In this document: positions 35,702 to 43,865 of the stretch, in pieces
How positions within the stretch are numbered: the stretch's first letter is position 1
How the letters are laid out: each line of letters starts with the position of its first letter
NCBI RefSeq assembly: GCF_017357225.1
Contig: NZ_CP071604.1
Span: 3,689,501 to 3,753,500, forward strand
Direction of reading: 5' to 3'
Length of the DNA stretch: 64,000 nucleotides
Origin: Rhizobium binae
GTDB taxonomy: Bacteria; Pseudomonadota; Alphaproteobacteria; Rhizobiales; Rhizobiaceae
Position numbers and translations under genes: made by a program
Notes under the pieces: model-generated
What the model was told of the DNA's origin: nothing
The model's database searches: none
Seen by the model: only the letters and a program-made list of their open reading frames with translations

Positions 35702-36105
35702 CCGACCGCGACGATGAAGAACAGCTTACCATTATCTCGGCGCGCGCCAAGGAGATCAAAACCGGCCTCGACTCCAACTTCACGGAAGAGCAGCTTCAAC
35801 GGCCATTGAGCAGGCGAATGGTTCACGCACTCGTCGCGGCCACCACAGCCGCCACAGCCGTGAAGCTAAAGGCGCTTTCCGCCCGAGTCGAAGCACTTGA
35901 GGAAGGCGGGATCAAATATCTGGGGAATTTTCAGCGCGCGGCCGCTTACGCAAAAGGCGATACTGTCACGCATTCCGGCAGCCTCTGGGTTGCCCTACGG
36001 GCTGTCCCTGCGGGGACCGCGCCTGGCAGTGATCCAGCCTGCTGGCAATTGGCTTCGAAAGGCAACAAGCCGGCCAAACGTGCCCCGGTGGGACCGACGT
36101 CATGA
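35698..36105 (+). CDS. Protein with a C-terminal carbohydrate-binding-like (tail-type) domain
   Basis: The 135-aa protein has an N-terminal helical part with Ala/Thr-rich ALVAATTAATAVKLKALSARVEALEE, predicted as coiled coil, then a compact domain. This domain (IKYLGNFQRAAAYAKGD, then THSGSLWVALRAVPAGTAPG and a Trp) resembles the small CBM5/12-like modules of phage tail fibres and chitinases. Such a protein could trimerise. It overlaps its two neighbours by ATGA at both ends, so it is co-translated with the mini protease. Confidence 0.55.
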   Translation: MTDRDDEEQLTIISARAKEIKTGLDSNFTEEQLQRPLSRRMVHALVAATTAATAVKLKALSARVEALEEGGIKYLGNFQRAAAYAKGDTVTHSGSLWVALRAVPAGTAPGSDPACWQLASKGNKPAKRAPVGPTS

Positions 36106-36272
36106 TCAGCGTCGATTTAACTCCCCAAATAGCCGGTACGATCAAAAGGGCATTTGATCTGGCAACCGCGCACCTGCAAAGGCCCCTCACGGATAAGGAA
36201 GCCGCGATGATCGTTGCGGCCGTGTTCCGGTATTTCGATGAGTCCGATGCGCCAACGACACGGCTCTCTTAG
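36102..36272 (+). CDS. Small hypothetical protein
   Basis: The 56-aa protein starts at an ATG overlapping the upstream stop (ATGA). It begins MISVDLTPQIAGTIKRAFDL and ends DESDAPTTRLS. It has amphipathic helices and no domain. It is the last element gene before the GC-poor cargo gene. Confidence 0.5.
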   Translation: MISVDLTPQIAGTIKRAFDLATAHLQRPLTDKEAAMIVAAVFRYFDESDAPTTRLS

Positions 36273-36475
36273 TCCGCAGTCGCCGATGGACTATGGGTGT
36301 GTTACATCGTCTCGGGACGCAAAACAACTGACTCGGGAATTCATTACTAGCGGAGAGATTGCCATCTCTTGCTATTTTCCCTCGGATAACCGCTTCGGCC
36401 GCCATTTTCTTTGTTGCAGAATCACACGCACGTGCGAGTTTCTCCTCTCGGTTGTTAGAAACGCGAGAGAACTTT

Positions 36476-39049
36476 ATGAACCTGCTCTATCAGAACACCG
36501 GCATTGCAGCGGCCATCCAGCAAAACCACCTGCCGGCAACACTGGCGGAGCTGTTCGGAGACCTCTTTGATGAAGATACCGGCCGGATTCTTCTTCAAGA
36601 AACGACGATCATTGACTTCAAAGAAACGATTCCAGAGAGTTTTTCTGAGGGTTACGGTGCCGGCATTATCCGACTTGCGCTTTCCTTCCACAATACTTTC
36701 GGCGGGCTAATCGTGTTCGGGGTTGTCGATCGCACTGGCGTGCCGTCCTTGGCGAAGGAGATATTTAATATAGAAGCCTTCAACAGAGTACTCTCTGACT
36801 TTAGTGGGAACCAAATTGAATGCTCCCTTCGTCGATACGCACTAAAGGAGGGTGCGGATACTCTGCCAATCCAAGTTGTATTGGTTCCTGCTCGTCGTGC
36901 TCAGCGACCGGCTCGGTTAACGCGATCCCTATCCAAATACGGGCAAGGTGCTCTTTGGGTGCGAGATCGCCACGAGGTATTAATAGCGGAACCTCGCCAT
37001 CTACCACTTCTGTACGGCAATCGTTCGTCATTCTTTTCTAGAAACGAGGTTGGAAGCGTATCAGTACACAGGTCGCTGCCACCTTCTCCATCAACGATGG
37101 ACGAGTTTGTCGGTCGGTTCGGTCTTCTACATGATTTGTGGGATTGGCTCGTATTTAGTAATCATGTCCGGATGTACCTGCATGGGCCCGGAGGAAGCGG
37201 CAAGAGCACGTTGGCATATGAGTTTGCTACCGCAGTAGCGCATTCGCCTTATAGGATTACGCTACCGAAGGGCAATACGCTCGACTACGTGTTGTTTCTG
37301 TCTGCCAAGGAAACTGCGCTCGACCCCTTCCAGCAGAAAGAAAGCAACTTCACTCAACGCGATTTCGCGACAGCTGAGGAGCAAGTAAAGCAAATTCTTT
37401 ACCACGCCGGACTTGTGGCGAGCACTGAGCTAGAGGGGTTATCGGAAGAAAGCGTTGAAGAGCATCTCGACGAACTTGTCGACAATTTTTCTGGTTTAAT
37501 AGTGATCGACGACATCGATGCTCTTACCCGCCGAAATCGGGACACTGGCGAGGAACTACTTTTCCAAAAAGCAGCACAGTGTTCCGGCCGCCTCAAAATC
37601 CTATACACCTCCCGCTACGCACCACCATATGCATTGAAAACCGCCAAAGAAGTGCCTTCGCTCGACTTCGAACACGAGTTCTTTAGGTTCATGGAATCCT
37701 GCTGTCGCCAGTTCGAGGTTGCTCCACCGGCGGGCAACAATGCTCTCCGGTTGTTTGAAATCAGCGCCGGCCTCCCAATCCTCATAGAGACGATTATCGG
37801 CCTCAGACGCAATTGTTCGTCATATGAAGAGGCCTTCAAAGCATACGAAAGTCGCGAAGGAGATGCGGCGCGTCGCTATCTCTATCAACGGGAATACGAT
37901 CGACTAGAGGCGGCCACCAAAGCGCGCCATATGCTTGCAGCATTGAGCCTAATTGAAACCCCTGTCTCCATTACCGCAATTGGGCACATCACTTCATATT
38001 CAGAAGAGCAGATTAGAGATGCGGTCACGCAAACAAAGGGGATATTCCTAAAATCTACTGAGAACGAAAATGGAGATACCCTGTACGAACTTGCTACGCC
38101 TGCCATAGGTTTCGTCAGACAAGTTTCTCCAGATTTGCCATACTACCCGGCTTTGCAGAAAGCTATCAGTCACTTTAAGCAAGAGAGCGGACGAACACCT
38201 GCGCATGAAGCAGCGATCCTTGTTAGGATGCAGAAGCTCGCTCGCACCTCGGATTTCGACCGCATTGTCGAAGAAGGGACCGCTATTCCAACGAGTGACT
38301 CGATATGGGGAAATCCGCAGTTCCTTGGCCTTTTGGGGCAGGGCTATGCGGCACGCGGCGCCGCAAATGCCGAAGATGCGAGAGGCTACTTTGCACGCGC
38401 TTTTGCTCTCCACTCGCGTGACATTTTTATGCTTAGGACCTGGTATAAGCTTGAATTTTCCGCACCGCACACCATCAAGAGTGCAGAGGACCTCTGCCGG
38501 AAGGTGTTACAATCTGGATCGCTCTCGCAGCGACATCGATCAGAGTTTTACTCGAAGCTTGGGCAGGTTCTTGAAACCCAAGCACGGCCGTTCATTCACA
38601 CTGATAAGACCCGGGCAATCAGCATGATGAAAGCATCGCTGGAAGCTTATTTTGAAGGGAAATGGCTAGCGCGGGATGTCGAGCAACTCGACTCAACACT
38701 GCAAGATGATTGGATAAGTAGCCTCGCTGGCAAGCTATTCCGTCTGCTGCAGGACGACCTCGAGCCTCTCTTTGATTTCATCGAAAAACTGTCCGACAAA
38801 AACCACGACGTCGACTTGGAAGCCATCCGAATCTTGATTGATCCGATGAAGACGATGGTTCACAGTGCCAAGCCTTCGGCCTGCAGTAAAGTTGCCGCTC
38901 TGGCCCGTCGCACAGCTGCTCGGTATGCGCGCCTGAAAAAGCCCCTCAGCGAGCAACCAGGGTTTTCGTATGTGACTGAAGCCCTGCGCGACATCATCCA
39001 AACCTTACATTCCAAGATGAAGACTGACCAAGGTGAACATACGCGCTAA
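36476..39049 (+). CDS. AlbA_2/Schlafen-like domain fused to a STAND NTPase, putative defence protein
   Basis: The product is 857 aa from the ATG after GAGAGA. Residues about 40-175 match the AlbA_2 fold of Schlafen-like proteins: TIIDFKETIP, LALSFHNTFGGLIVFGVVD and later ALWVRDRHEVLIAE. A linker with FVGRFGLLHDLWDWL (211-225) starts a STAND ATPase with Walker A GPGGSGKST (237-245), Walker B LIVIDDIDAL (341-350) and ILYTSR (375-380). The C-terminal 350 residues are helical and TPR-like, as in sensor regions of STAND immune proteins. The gene is clearly lower in GC than its neighbours, uses different codons, and stands between the element's small genes, which suggests separate acquisition. AlbA_2 as effector, STAND as switch and the helical tail as sensor is inference. 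Confidence 0.8.
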   Translation: MNLLYQNTGIAAAIQQNHLPATLAELFGDLFDEDTGRILLQETTIIDFKETIPESFSEGYGAGIIRLALSFHNTFGGLIVFGVVDRTGVPSLAKEIFNIEAFNRVLSDFSGNQIECSLRRYALKEGADTLPIQVVLVPARRAQRPARLTRSLSKYGQGALWVRDRHEVLIAEPRHLPLLYGNRSSFFSRNEVGSVSVHRSLPPSPSTMDEFVGRFGLLHDLWDWLVFSNHVRMYLHGPGGSGKSTLAYEFATAVAHSPYRITLPKGNTLDYVLFLSAKETALDPFQQKESNFTQRDFATAEEQVKQILYHAGLVASTELEGLSEESVEEHLDELVDNFSGLIVIDDIDALTRRNRDTGEELLFQKAAQCSGRLKILYTSRYAPPYALKTAKEVPSLDFEHEFFRFMESCCRQFEVAPPAGNNALRLFEISAGLPILIETIIGLRRNCSSYEEAFKAYESREGDAARRYLYQREYDRLEAATKARHMLAALSLIETPVSITAIGHITSYSEEQIRDAVTQTKGIFLKSTENENGDTLYELATPAIGFVRQVSPDLPYYPALQKAISHFKQESGRTPAHEAAILVRMQKLARTSDFDRIVEEGTAIPTSDSIWGNPQFLGLLGQGYAARGAANAEDARGYFARAFALHSRDIFMLRTWYKLEFSAPHTIKSAEDLCRKVLQSGSLSQRHRSEFYSKLGQVLETQARPFIHTDKTRAISMMKASLEAYFEGKWLARDVEQLDSTLQDDWISSLAGKLFRLLQDDLEPLFDFIEKLSDKNHDVDLEAIRILIDPMKTMVHSAKPSACSKVAALARRTAARYARLKKPLSEQPGFSYVTEALRDIIQTLHSKMKTDQGEHTR

Positions 39050-39081
39050 CCTGGGGGGCGGAGTAAGGCTCAAAGGACAAC

Positions 39082-39477
39082 GTGCCAAGGGACCCGCGCG
39101 CCTCTCATCCGCAGATTTTTTTCTGGCGCCCAAAACTACATGAGAGGTTTTTCCCGTCCGTGGATGAAGCACCCGAAAAGTACCCCGGCCGCCGACCTCA
39201 TCGCCCGACGGATGTACAACGCCGTCTCGTCCAGATGCTTGCCGCCGAGGGCATTCCGCAACGCGAAATCTGCCGCGCACTGGAGATTGATCCGAAAACA
39301 TTGAGGCGACACTATCGGCGTGAGCTGGACATCGCCGCCGCGAAGCTCGAATCCGCCCTGACTTTCCACCTCCTCCGCATCGCCGGAGGGAGAGGCGCCG
39401 TCGCGTTGAAGGCGATCCGGTTCGCGTTGCAGTCACGCTTCGGATGGTCGGAATTTGCGCCACGACCGCCCGGTTGA
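39082..39477 (+). CDS. Helix-turn-helix protein, terminase-small-subunit-like
   Basis: The protein is up to 131 aa from a GTG after AAAGGA; a second GTG at 39160 would give 105 aa. The centre is a helix-turn-helix (VQRRLVQMLAAEGIPQREIC, then IDPKTLRRHYRREL) of the type found in small terminase subunits and resolvase-like regulators. The C-terminus is helical. It lies directly downstream of the cargo gene. It may mark packaging or regulation functions of the element; no large terminase is visible. Confidence 0.6.
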   Translation: MPRDPRASHPQIFFWRPKLHERFFPSVDEAPEKYPGRRPHRPTDVQRRLVQMLAAEGIPQREICRALEIDPKTLRRHYRRELDIAAAKLESALTFHLLRIAGGRGAVALKAIRFALQSRFGWSEFAPRPPG

Positions 39478-39570
39478 GGGCCGCATGCGCCGGATTGCGC
39501 CAACCGAGCCAACGGGTTGGAGGTAGCTACGGCCCTTTACAAAAATCGCGACGATCGTTGTAGTGCGGAT

Positions 39571-39741
39571 ATGATGACTCGCTGCATTTGCATTACCCTT
39601 TTGGCTTCGCTCGTCGGCGGCTGCGCCCCTCCATATCCCAGGGTTTGGGTTGGATGTCCTTTTGAAAAGCAGATCGTCGTAGATAATGATTTCCGCTGCG
39701 CCGACCGCGATACAGAACCACGCCGGGGTGAGACGCCATGA
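39571..39741 (+). CDS. Small lipoprotein
   Basis: The 56-aa product has a signal peptide (MMTRCICITLLASLVGGCA) and a lipobox LVGGC, then a short Pro/Tyr-rich mature part. It could be an envelope lipoprotein of Rz1-like size, but no lysis partner is visible nearby. It overlaps the next gene by ATGA. Confidence 0.55.
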   Translation: MMTRCICITLLASLVGGCAPPYPRVWVGCPFEKQIVVDNDFRCADRDTEPRRGETP

Positions 39742-40028
39742 CCACGGCCGACACCGCTACCCTCCTCGAAGACGCCGCCGATCGGATCGCGGACGTCTCC
39801 CGACCCGACCTTCAGATCATTCTTCGCCGTGCCGCGCTGCTGTTGCGCAACTCCAGCTCGATCGCCTTCGACGACGACGTTGAAGAAGCCCTCCGGGATC
39901 TGTCTGGCGAGTTCGGCAAGACGCGCAACGATACCGTCCGATTCATCGTCCGGGAGTGGTTGGAGCAGAACACCTATCTGCCGGTGCACGAACTGGACGA
40001 AGATGGCGATGTTGATGGGAGTGCCTGA
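39738..40028 (+). CDS. Hypothetical protein of the element
   Basis: The 96-aa acidic helical protein contains ADRIADVSRPDLQIILRRAALLL, and KTRNDTVRFIVREWLEQN, which recalls the helices of RHH or terminase-associated proteins. No domain can be assigned. It is co-translated with the upstream lipoprotein by an ATGA overlap. Confidence 0.5.
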   Translation: MTTADTATLLEDAADRIADVSRPDLQIILRRAALLLRNSSSIAFDDDVEEALRDLSGEFGKTRNDTVRFIVREWLEQNTYLPVHELDEDGDVDGSA

Positions 40029-40084
40029 GCCGCGCTATTCTTGGCCGGCACCGACGACGTGCGAACCCGAAGTGGAGCATCGAC

Positions 40085-40282
40085 ATGCCAAGCCTCGCGC
40101 AGATGACCGGTTCACTGCATATCCACAATTTCTACATCGGAAAGCTGAAGGCTAAGCAGGAACAGCTTTTCGACAGCGACCCCGACCTGGCGATGCTTCT
40201 CGACAATGTGGCTGCCATTCTGTCCGAACACGCTGCCGTATTGGCTGAGGACATTGCCGACATTGAAGATGATGATACGTGA
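40085..40282 (+). CDS. Small acidic protein
   Basis: The 65-aa protein begins MPSLAQMTGSLHIHNFYIGKL and continues with two acidic helices (DPDLAMLLDNVAAIL, HAAVLAEDIADIEDD). No domain or strong ribosome site is seen. It converges with the antitoxin pair. Confidence 0.4.
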   Translation: MPSLAQMTGSLHIHNFYIGKLKAKQEQLFDSDPDLAMLLDNVAAILSEHAAVLAEDIADIEDDDT

Positions 40283-40304
40283 AAGGCGGCCCGCGCCAAG
40301 TCCG

Positions 40305-40550
40305 TCATGCGTAGACGCCGTATTCAAGACGATCAAGATAGTCTTCAATAAGTTCGAGGCCGGCGGGCGTCCCGAGAAGATCGATCGGGCGGCGCTGGTC
40401 GAGCCCGATGGCTGGGCGCTCCAGCCATTGCTCGGCCTCAGCATGAGATGCGAAGATACCCGCCGCCTTCGTAAGAATTTCTGCGAATTTACGCGAGTGG
40501 CCGCTCCGTTCTAGGCTGCGCGCCTTCGAGCAGGCATCAACATTGGTCAT
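40305..40550 (-). CDS. MbcA/ParS/Xre-type antitoxin C-terminal domain protein
   Basis: The 81-aa protein has a C-terminal half matching the DUF2384 toxin-binding domain: AAGIFASHAEAEQWLERP, RRPIDLLGTPAGLELIEDYL, LEYGVYA. The N-terminal helix-turn-helix of full Xre-type antitoxins is missing. Its ATG overlaps the stop of the AbrB-type gene (ATGA). Proteins of this type normally neutralise RES-domain toxins, but no RES gene is present here. Confidence 0.75.
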   Translation of the reverse strand: MTNVDACSKARSLERSGHSRKFAEILTKAAGIFASHAEAEQWLERPAIGLDQRRPIDLLGTPAGLELIEDYLDRLEYGVYA

Positions 40551-40813
40551 TGCCAGACATCCTCTTTGGCGGCTGTCCATCTCGCGGCCGAGATTTCGTT
40601 CATCTCTTCAATGGTCAACGGCTCTCTCGTCTTGCCAGCATGTCGTCCGATGAATTCGTCGATAGTTCCCGTTGGCCGAGCAGCCTTTATCCCCAGTTCG
40701 CCCCTGGGAAGCTTTTCCACTTCAATGTGCTCCCCCGGCCTGACACCAAGGTGCGCCAACAAATCGCGTCCCAACGTGAGTTGTCCTTTCATTGTAACGA
40801 AAAGGGAAGGCAT
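40547..40813 (-). CDS. AbrB/SpoVT-type antitoxin
   Basis: The 88-aa protein has an N-terminal swapped-hairpin AbrB fold (MPSLFVTMKGQLTLGRDLLA, then VRPGEHIEVEKLPRGELGIK) and a C-terminal toxin-binding tail. The start follows GGAG by seven bases. VapB-like proteins of this kind usually precede a PIN-domain toxin; here the following gene is a second antitoxin-type domain. A series of nine-base repeats lies about 50 bp upstream and may be its operator. Confidence 0.8.
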   Translation of the reverse strand: MPSLFVTMKGQLTLGRDLLAHLGVRPGEHIEVEKLPRGELGIKAARPTGTIDEFIGRHAGKTREPLTIEEMNEISAARWTAAKEDVWQ

Positions 40814-40862
40814 CGGAAATCTCCAATCGGTCACAAGCGAAGTAGTTCTGATTTACAGAACT

Positions 40863-40895
40863 TACAGCATATACAGCATATACAGCATTTACAGC
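40863..40895. repeat. Nine-bp tandem repeat upstream of the antitoxin pair
   Basis: The unit TACAGCATA occurs about 3.7 times with one change in the third copy. It is located 50 bp upstream of the AbrB-type start and 107 bp before the transposase. It could be an operator array. Confidence 0.75.
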
Positions 40896-41001
40896 GCTGG
40901 CCTGCTTGAGCCTGTGTCTTTACGACGCGGCGCAAGATCGGTCACATAGTGTACATCGCGTGAGCACATATTCCTGCCGCAACACCAGCAGGAGAACACG
41001 C

Positions 41002-42033
41002 ATGAGTGAAATCGCAACAATCGGATTGGACTTGGCCAAGCAGGTATTCCAAGCCCACGGCGCGGACGCACAAGGGGCAACAGTGTTCAATCGGAAACTT
41101 CGTCGCGCCGAGTTGCTTCCGTTTTTCGAGAAACTTCCTCCTTGCATCGTGGGAATGGAGGCGTGCGGAAGTGCTCACCACTGGGCCAGAGAGATCAGCG
41201 CTTTAGGGCATGAGGTCAGAATATTGCCGGCGCAGTATGTGAAGCCGTTTGTTACCCGCGGGAAAACAGATGCGGGCGACGCGATAGCCATCACTCAGAC
41301 GATGAAACGACCCGATGTCCGCTCCGTTCCGGTGAAGACGGCAGCGCAGCAAGGGGCGACAATGGTTCTGCGCACGCGGACCTTCTTTGTCCGACAAAGA
41401 GCAAATGCGGTCAACGCACTGCGCAGTCATATGGCAGAGTTCGGCCTCGTTGCAGATCGCGGCATTGCAAACTTCGGCAAACTTGTCGCTGCACTTCCAG
41501 AACGAGGCGACGCTCGCATTCCTCCGGCGGCGCGTCTGATGCTCGACGAAATCCTGGACGAGATCGAGAAACTTACGGAGCGAATTCAGCGCATCGACGA
41601 CCAGATCGCAGCTCATGCAAAGCAGGACGAGGATATTCGCCGATTGACGGCCATTCCCGGTATTGGGACCCTGACAGCATGCGCAATTCAAGCGCACGTG
41701 CCTGACCCCGGCTGCTTCAAATCCGCTCGCCACTTTTCGGCATGGCTCGGCCTGACGCCAAAGCCGAATTCGAGCGGCGAAAAGCTGCGATCGGGAAAAA
41801 TTTCGAGGATGGGAAACGTTGATTTGCGTTCCCTTCTTTATATTGGCGCTATGGCTGTGCTTAGCGCGGCTCGCCGGTTCGGCACACGCTCTGGATGGCT
41901 GCGGAGGCTTATGGACAGGCGCCCGCTCAGAGTGGTCGCAGTCGCGCTCGCCAACAAGACTGCGAGAGTTGTCTGGGCGCTGCTCACCAAAGGCGGAGGT
42001 TACCAAGCGCCGGCGGAATTGGCAGGAAATTAG
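41002..42033 (+). mobile_element. IS110 family transposase gene
   Basis: The 343-aa recombinase has the N-terminal DEDD RuvC-like domain (TIGLDLAKQVFQAHG, MEACGSAHHWAR, KTDAGDAIAI) and the C-terminal transposase_20 region (IPGIGTLTACAIQAHV, ARHFSAWLGLTPKPNSSG, GNVDLRSLLYIGAMAVL) with the conserved serine. The start follows AGGAG. The frame is intact, so it may be active. IS110 elements lack long terminal repeats, and I cannot fix the ends. The flanking non-coding DNA (about 40896-41001 or 42034-42314) would encode the bridge RNA in such elements. The insertion sits next to the antitoxin pair. Confidence 0.9.
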
Positions 42034-42314
42034 TGTTCCAACCACGGCTCTTGGCGGGATACCAATAGGTGCGGGAGTTTAAAGCGGCAGCATGACAAGT
42101 TCCAAGTAGGACAGGCTGGACCACAACAGGCGCCGTTGGAGTGCGAGGAACATAATAGCCACCTACTTGCCGTGTCGACGCATGGCCGCCGTCTAAAACT
42201 TGACGACGAGACCGATGAGCATGTTGGGTCATGGCTATGGCCGCTCCATACAATCCCCGTACCGCGGGTCGTCTGGCGAGAGCTGGGCGGCCCGCTCACC
42301 ACGATGCAGGCTGA
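42034..42314. other. Non-coding flank of the IS110 gene
   Basis: No convincing gene is visible in these 281 bp. The right end of the insertion sequence probably lies here. Open frames on both strands lack ribosome sites and family similarity. Confidence 0.4.
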
Positions 42315-42644
42315 TCAGCAGAAGGGATCGCGCTGTTGTTCAGCGGGGCCGAGGAGATGGGACGCCCCGAACACAAAAATTGCTATCCACATCCGCATTA
42401 GCGGCTTCACTACGTCGCGATTTGCTTTCAAGAAATGCAAGCGTACCGCTAATATCATCATCAAGTAAGCCTGCGGACACATAATCAGCATTCCAAGAAG
42501 TGGGCCTTGGAATCTAGCTGCATCGTAAACTTCTTCGTAGAAGCTTTCATAATAGTCTATCTGCCTCAACAATACGTAGAAGGAGATAAAATATATAAGA
42601 GAGATTATTGTTATTGTTTTCCTAGCTATATTGATTTTATTCAA
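42315..42644 (-). CDS. Small integral membrane protein
   Basis: The 109-aa product has three probable membrane helices (TIISLIYFISFYVLL, LGMLIMCPQAYLMMILAV, MWIAIFVFGASHLLG). It is AT-rich at its 5' end compared with neighbours and has no family match. Its position behind the insertion sequence suggests cargo of the element. No ribosome site is obvious. Confidence 0.45.
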   Translation of the reverse strand: MNKINIARKTITIISLIYFISFYVLLRQIDYYESFYEEVYDAARFQGPLLGMLIMCPQAYLMMILAVRLHFLKANRDVVKPLMRMWIAIFVFGASHLLGPAEQQRDPFC

Positions 42645-42732
42645 TTCTAAATCTCACATGCGTTGTATGTCAGCATGTCTGCCGAGAGAAAAAACTTGCG
42701 GGTGGCCAAAAAAAGGGACGCAGGACGGGACG

Positions 42733-42876
42733 ATGGATAGATACTTGAGGAATAGCAAGCGGCATATAGAAAAATGTGCAACGTCGCAGACAAGCAGGAG
42801 ACCGTCTGACGCGCCGGTGGTCCACCGAGCATTGTCCCTCTGGGTCGAAATCAAGAGCTGGAGCAACACGAAATGA
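42733..42876 (+). CDS. Possible small ORF before the nuclease remnant
   Basis: This is a 47-codon frame (MDRYLRNSKRHIEKCATS...). Its stop overlaps the ATG of the nuclease remnant as ATGA, which hints at coupling. There is no recognised domain and the codon pattern is not convincing. Confidence 0.3.
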   Translation: MDRYLRNSKRHIEKCATSQTSRRPSDAPVVHRALSLWVEIKSWSNTK

Positions 42877-43242
42877 TTGCCGGAGTGATCCTGTGCGCCT
42901 CGCTGACGGCGGTGGACGGCGACACCGTGAAATGCGACGGGCATGCGACTGCTTGGGGAAGGAATTCCGTTCGTTTCGGGCATCGACACGCCGGAGATCG
43001 GTTCGCGTGCGAGGTGCTTGAAGGAACGGAAACTGGCGCTAATCGCCAAGGGACGACTCAAAGAGCTTTTGGCTGAAAGGAGTCTGAGGGTGATGTTCAG
43101 CGGCGCGGTGGACAAGACACAAACGCACAGGCCGCTCATCAACATCTACCGAACGAATGGTGAAGAAATCGGCAAGAAGCTGCTGCGGGAGGGCTTCGCG
43201 CGGACCTGGAGCCCGAAGGAACGGAATGACTGGTGCGGTTAG
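42873..43242 (+). pseudogene. Thermonuclease-like (SNase) gene with frameshift
   Basis: Two frames together make one staphylococcal-nuclease-like protein. The first gives MIAGVILCASLTAVDGDTVK. A shift near 42938 (one base too many or two lost) moves to RLLGEGIPFVSGIDTPEIGS, followed by the remainder of the fold (RPLINIYRTNGEEIGKKLLR, GFARTWSP). The catalytic Asp/Arg/Glu segments are recognisable. The next gene encodes the C-terminal domain that often accompanies this family. It could be a true decay or a sequencing error. Confidence 0.7.
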
Positions 43243-43319
43243 TTGGCGAGGCCCCCGCGCGCTACGCCTTTTGGACGGATATCGCCGTGCTCCAACCGTC
43301 GCTACAATCCTCGCGCGAA

Positions 43320-43652
43320 ATGACGGGGATGGGGATGCGTCAGAGTTATCGCAATCCGCAGAAGAAATCGGTGCTATTCAGGGCGCCGGGTTTGGTCATC
43401 GGCGCGGTCGCATTTGGTGCGGCCGGCGGCTGGACCGCTAGCGACATGCTGGCTTCACGGAGCGCCTCTGGCGGCGCCGGACTATCATGCCGGATCAAGG
43501 GCAACGTTTCCATCGAGACGGGCGAGCGCATCTTCCACGTGCCGGGGCAGAAATACTACGCACAGACGAAGATCAGCCCCCAGTATGGAGAACGATGGTT
43601 TTGCTCGGAATTTGAAGCTTGGGCGGCCGGCTGGCGGAAATCGAAATCGTGA
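43320..43652 (+). CDS. Membrane-anchored protein with ExoI-type C-terminal domain
   Basis: The product is 110 aa from a possible ATG at 43320, with an alternative at 43335. A membrane anchor (APGLVIGAVAFGAAGGWTA) is followed by a compact domain with CRIKGNVSIETGERIFHVPG and GERWFCSEFEAWAAGW. This domain is usually found at the end of rhizobial ExoI-like thermonuclease proteins. The nuclease remnant stands just upstream, so the two may be halves of one system or one broken gene. Two cysteines are conserved in the pattern. Confidence 0.55.
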   Translation: MTGMGMRQSYRNPQKKSVLFRAPGLVIGAVAFGAAGGWTASDMLASRSASGGAGLSCRIKGNVSIETGERIFHVPGQKYYAQTKISPQYGERWFCSEFEAWAAGWRKSKS

Positions 43653-43667
43653 GGCTTTGGCGTGGAC

Positions 43668-43799
43668 ATGCCGTTGGAAATGGACTTGACCGAAGATGGC
43701 GTCGGTAAGCTTGCCGAAGTTTTCCGGGTGCCGCCTAAAGAGACGGCCCCACGCACGCAATGTTCTCTCCGGAGCATAATCCCCGGCCATTATCGATGA
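43668..43799 (+). CDS. Possible small ORF
   Basis: This is a 43-codon frame starting MPLEMDLTEDGVGKLAEVF. The first half looks coding with an amphipathic helix, the second half less so. There is no ribosome site of note and no family. Confidence 0.25.
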   Translation: MPLEMDLTEDGVGKLAEVFRVPPKETAPRTQCSLRSIIPGHYR

Positions 43800-43865
43800 A
43801 GCGCGCTGGCGGCCCGGTGGGAGGCAAAGCGGGGCATCAGCGCCGCCTTGCCAACCGCTCGGTGA

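Noticed and set aside
36359..36475. TTG start giving a 39-residue longer STAND protein
   Set aside because: There is no ribosome site at the TTG and the extension looks non-coding; the ATG at 36476 has GAGAGA at good spacing.
40863..40895. Short regular repeats that could look like a CRISPR array
   Set aside because: The unit is nine bases with no spacers and there are no cas genes nearby.
42654..43145. 163-aa minus-strand frame over the nuclease remnant
   Set aside because: The plus-strand nuclease motifs explain this DNA better, and no domain is seen on the minus strand.
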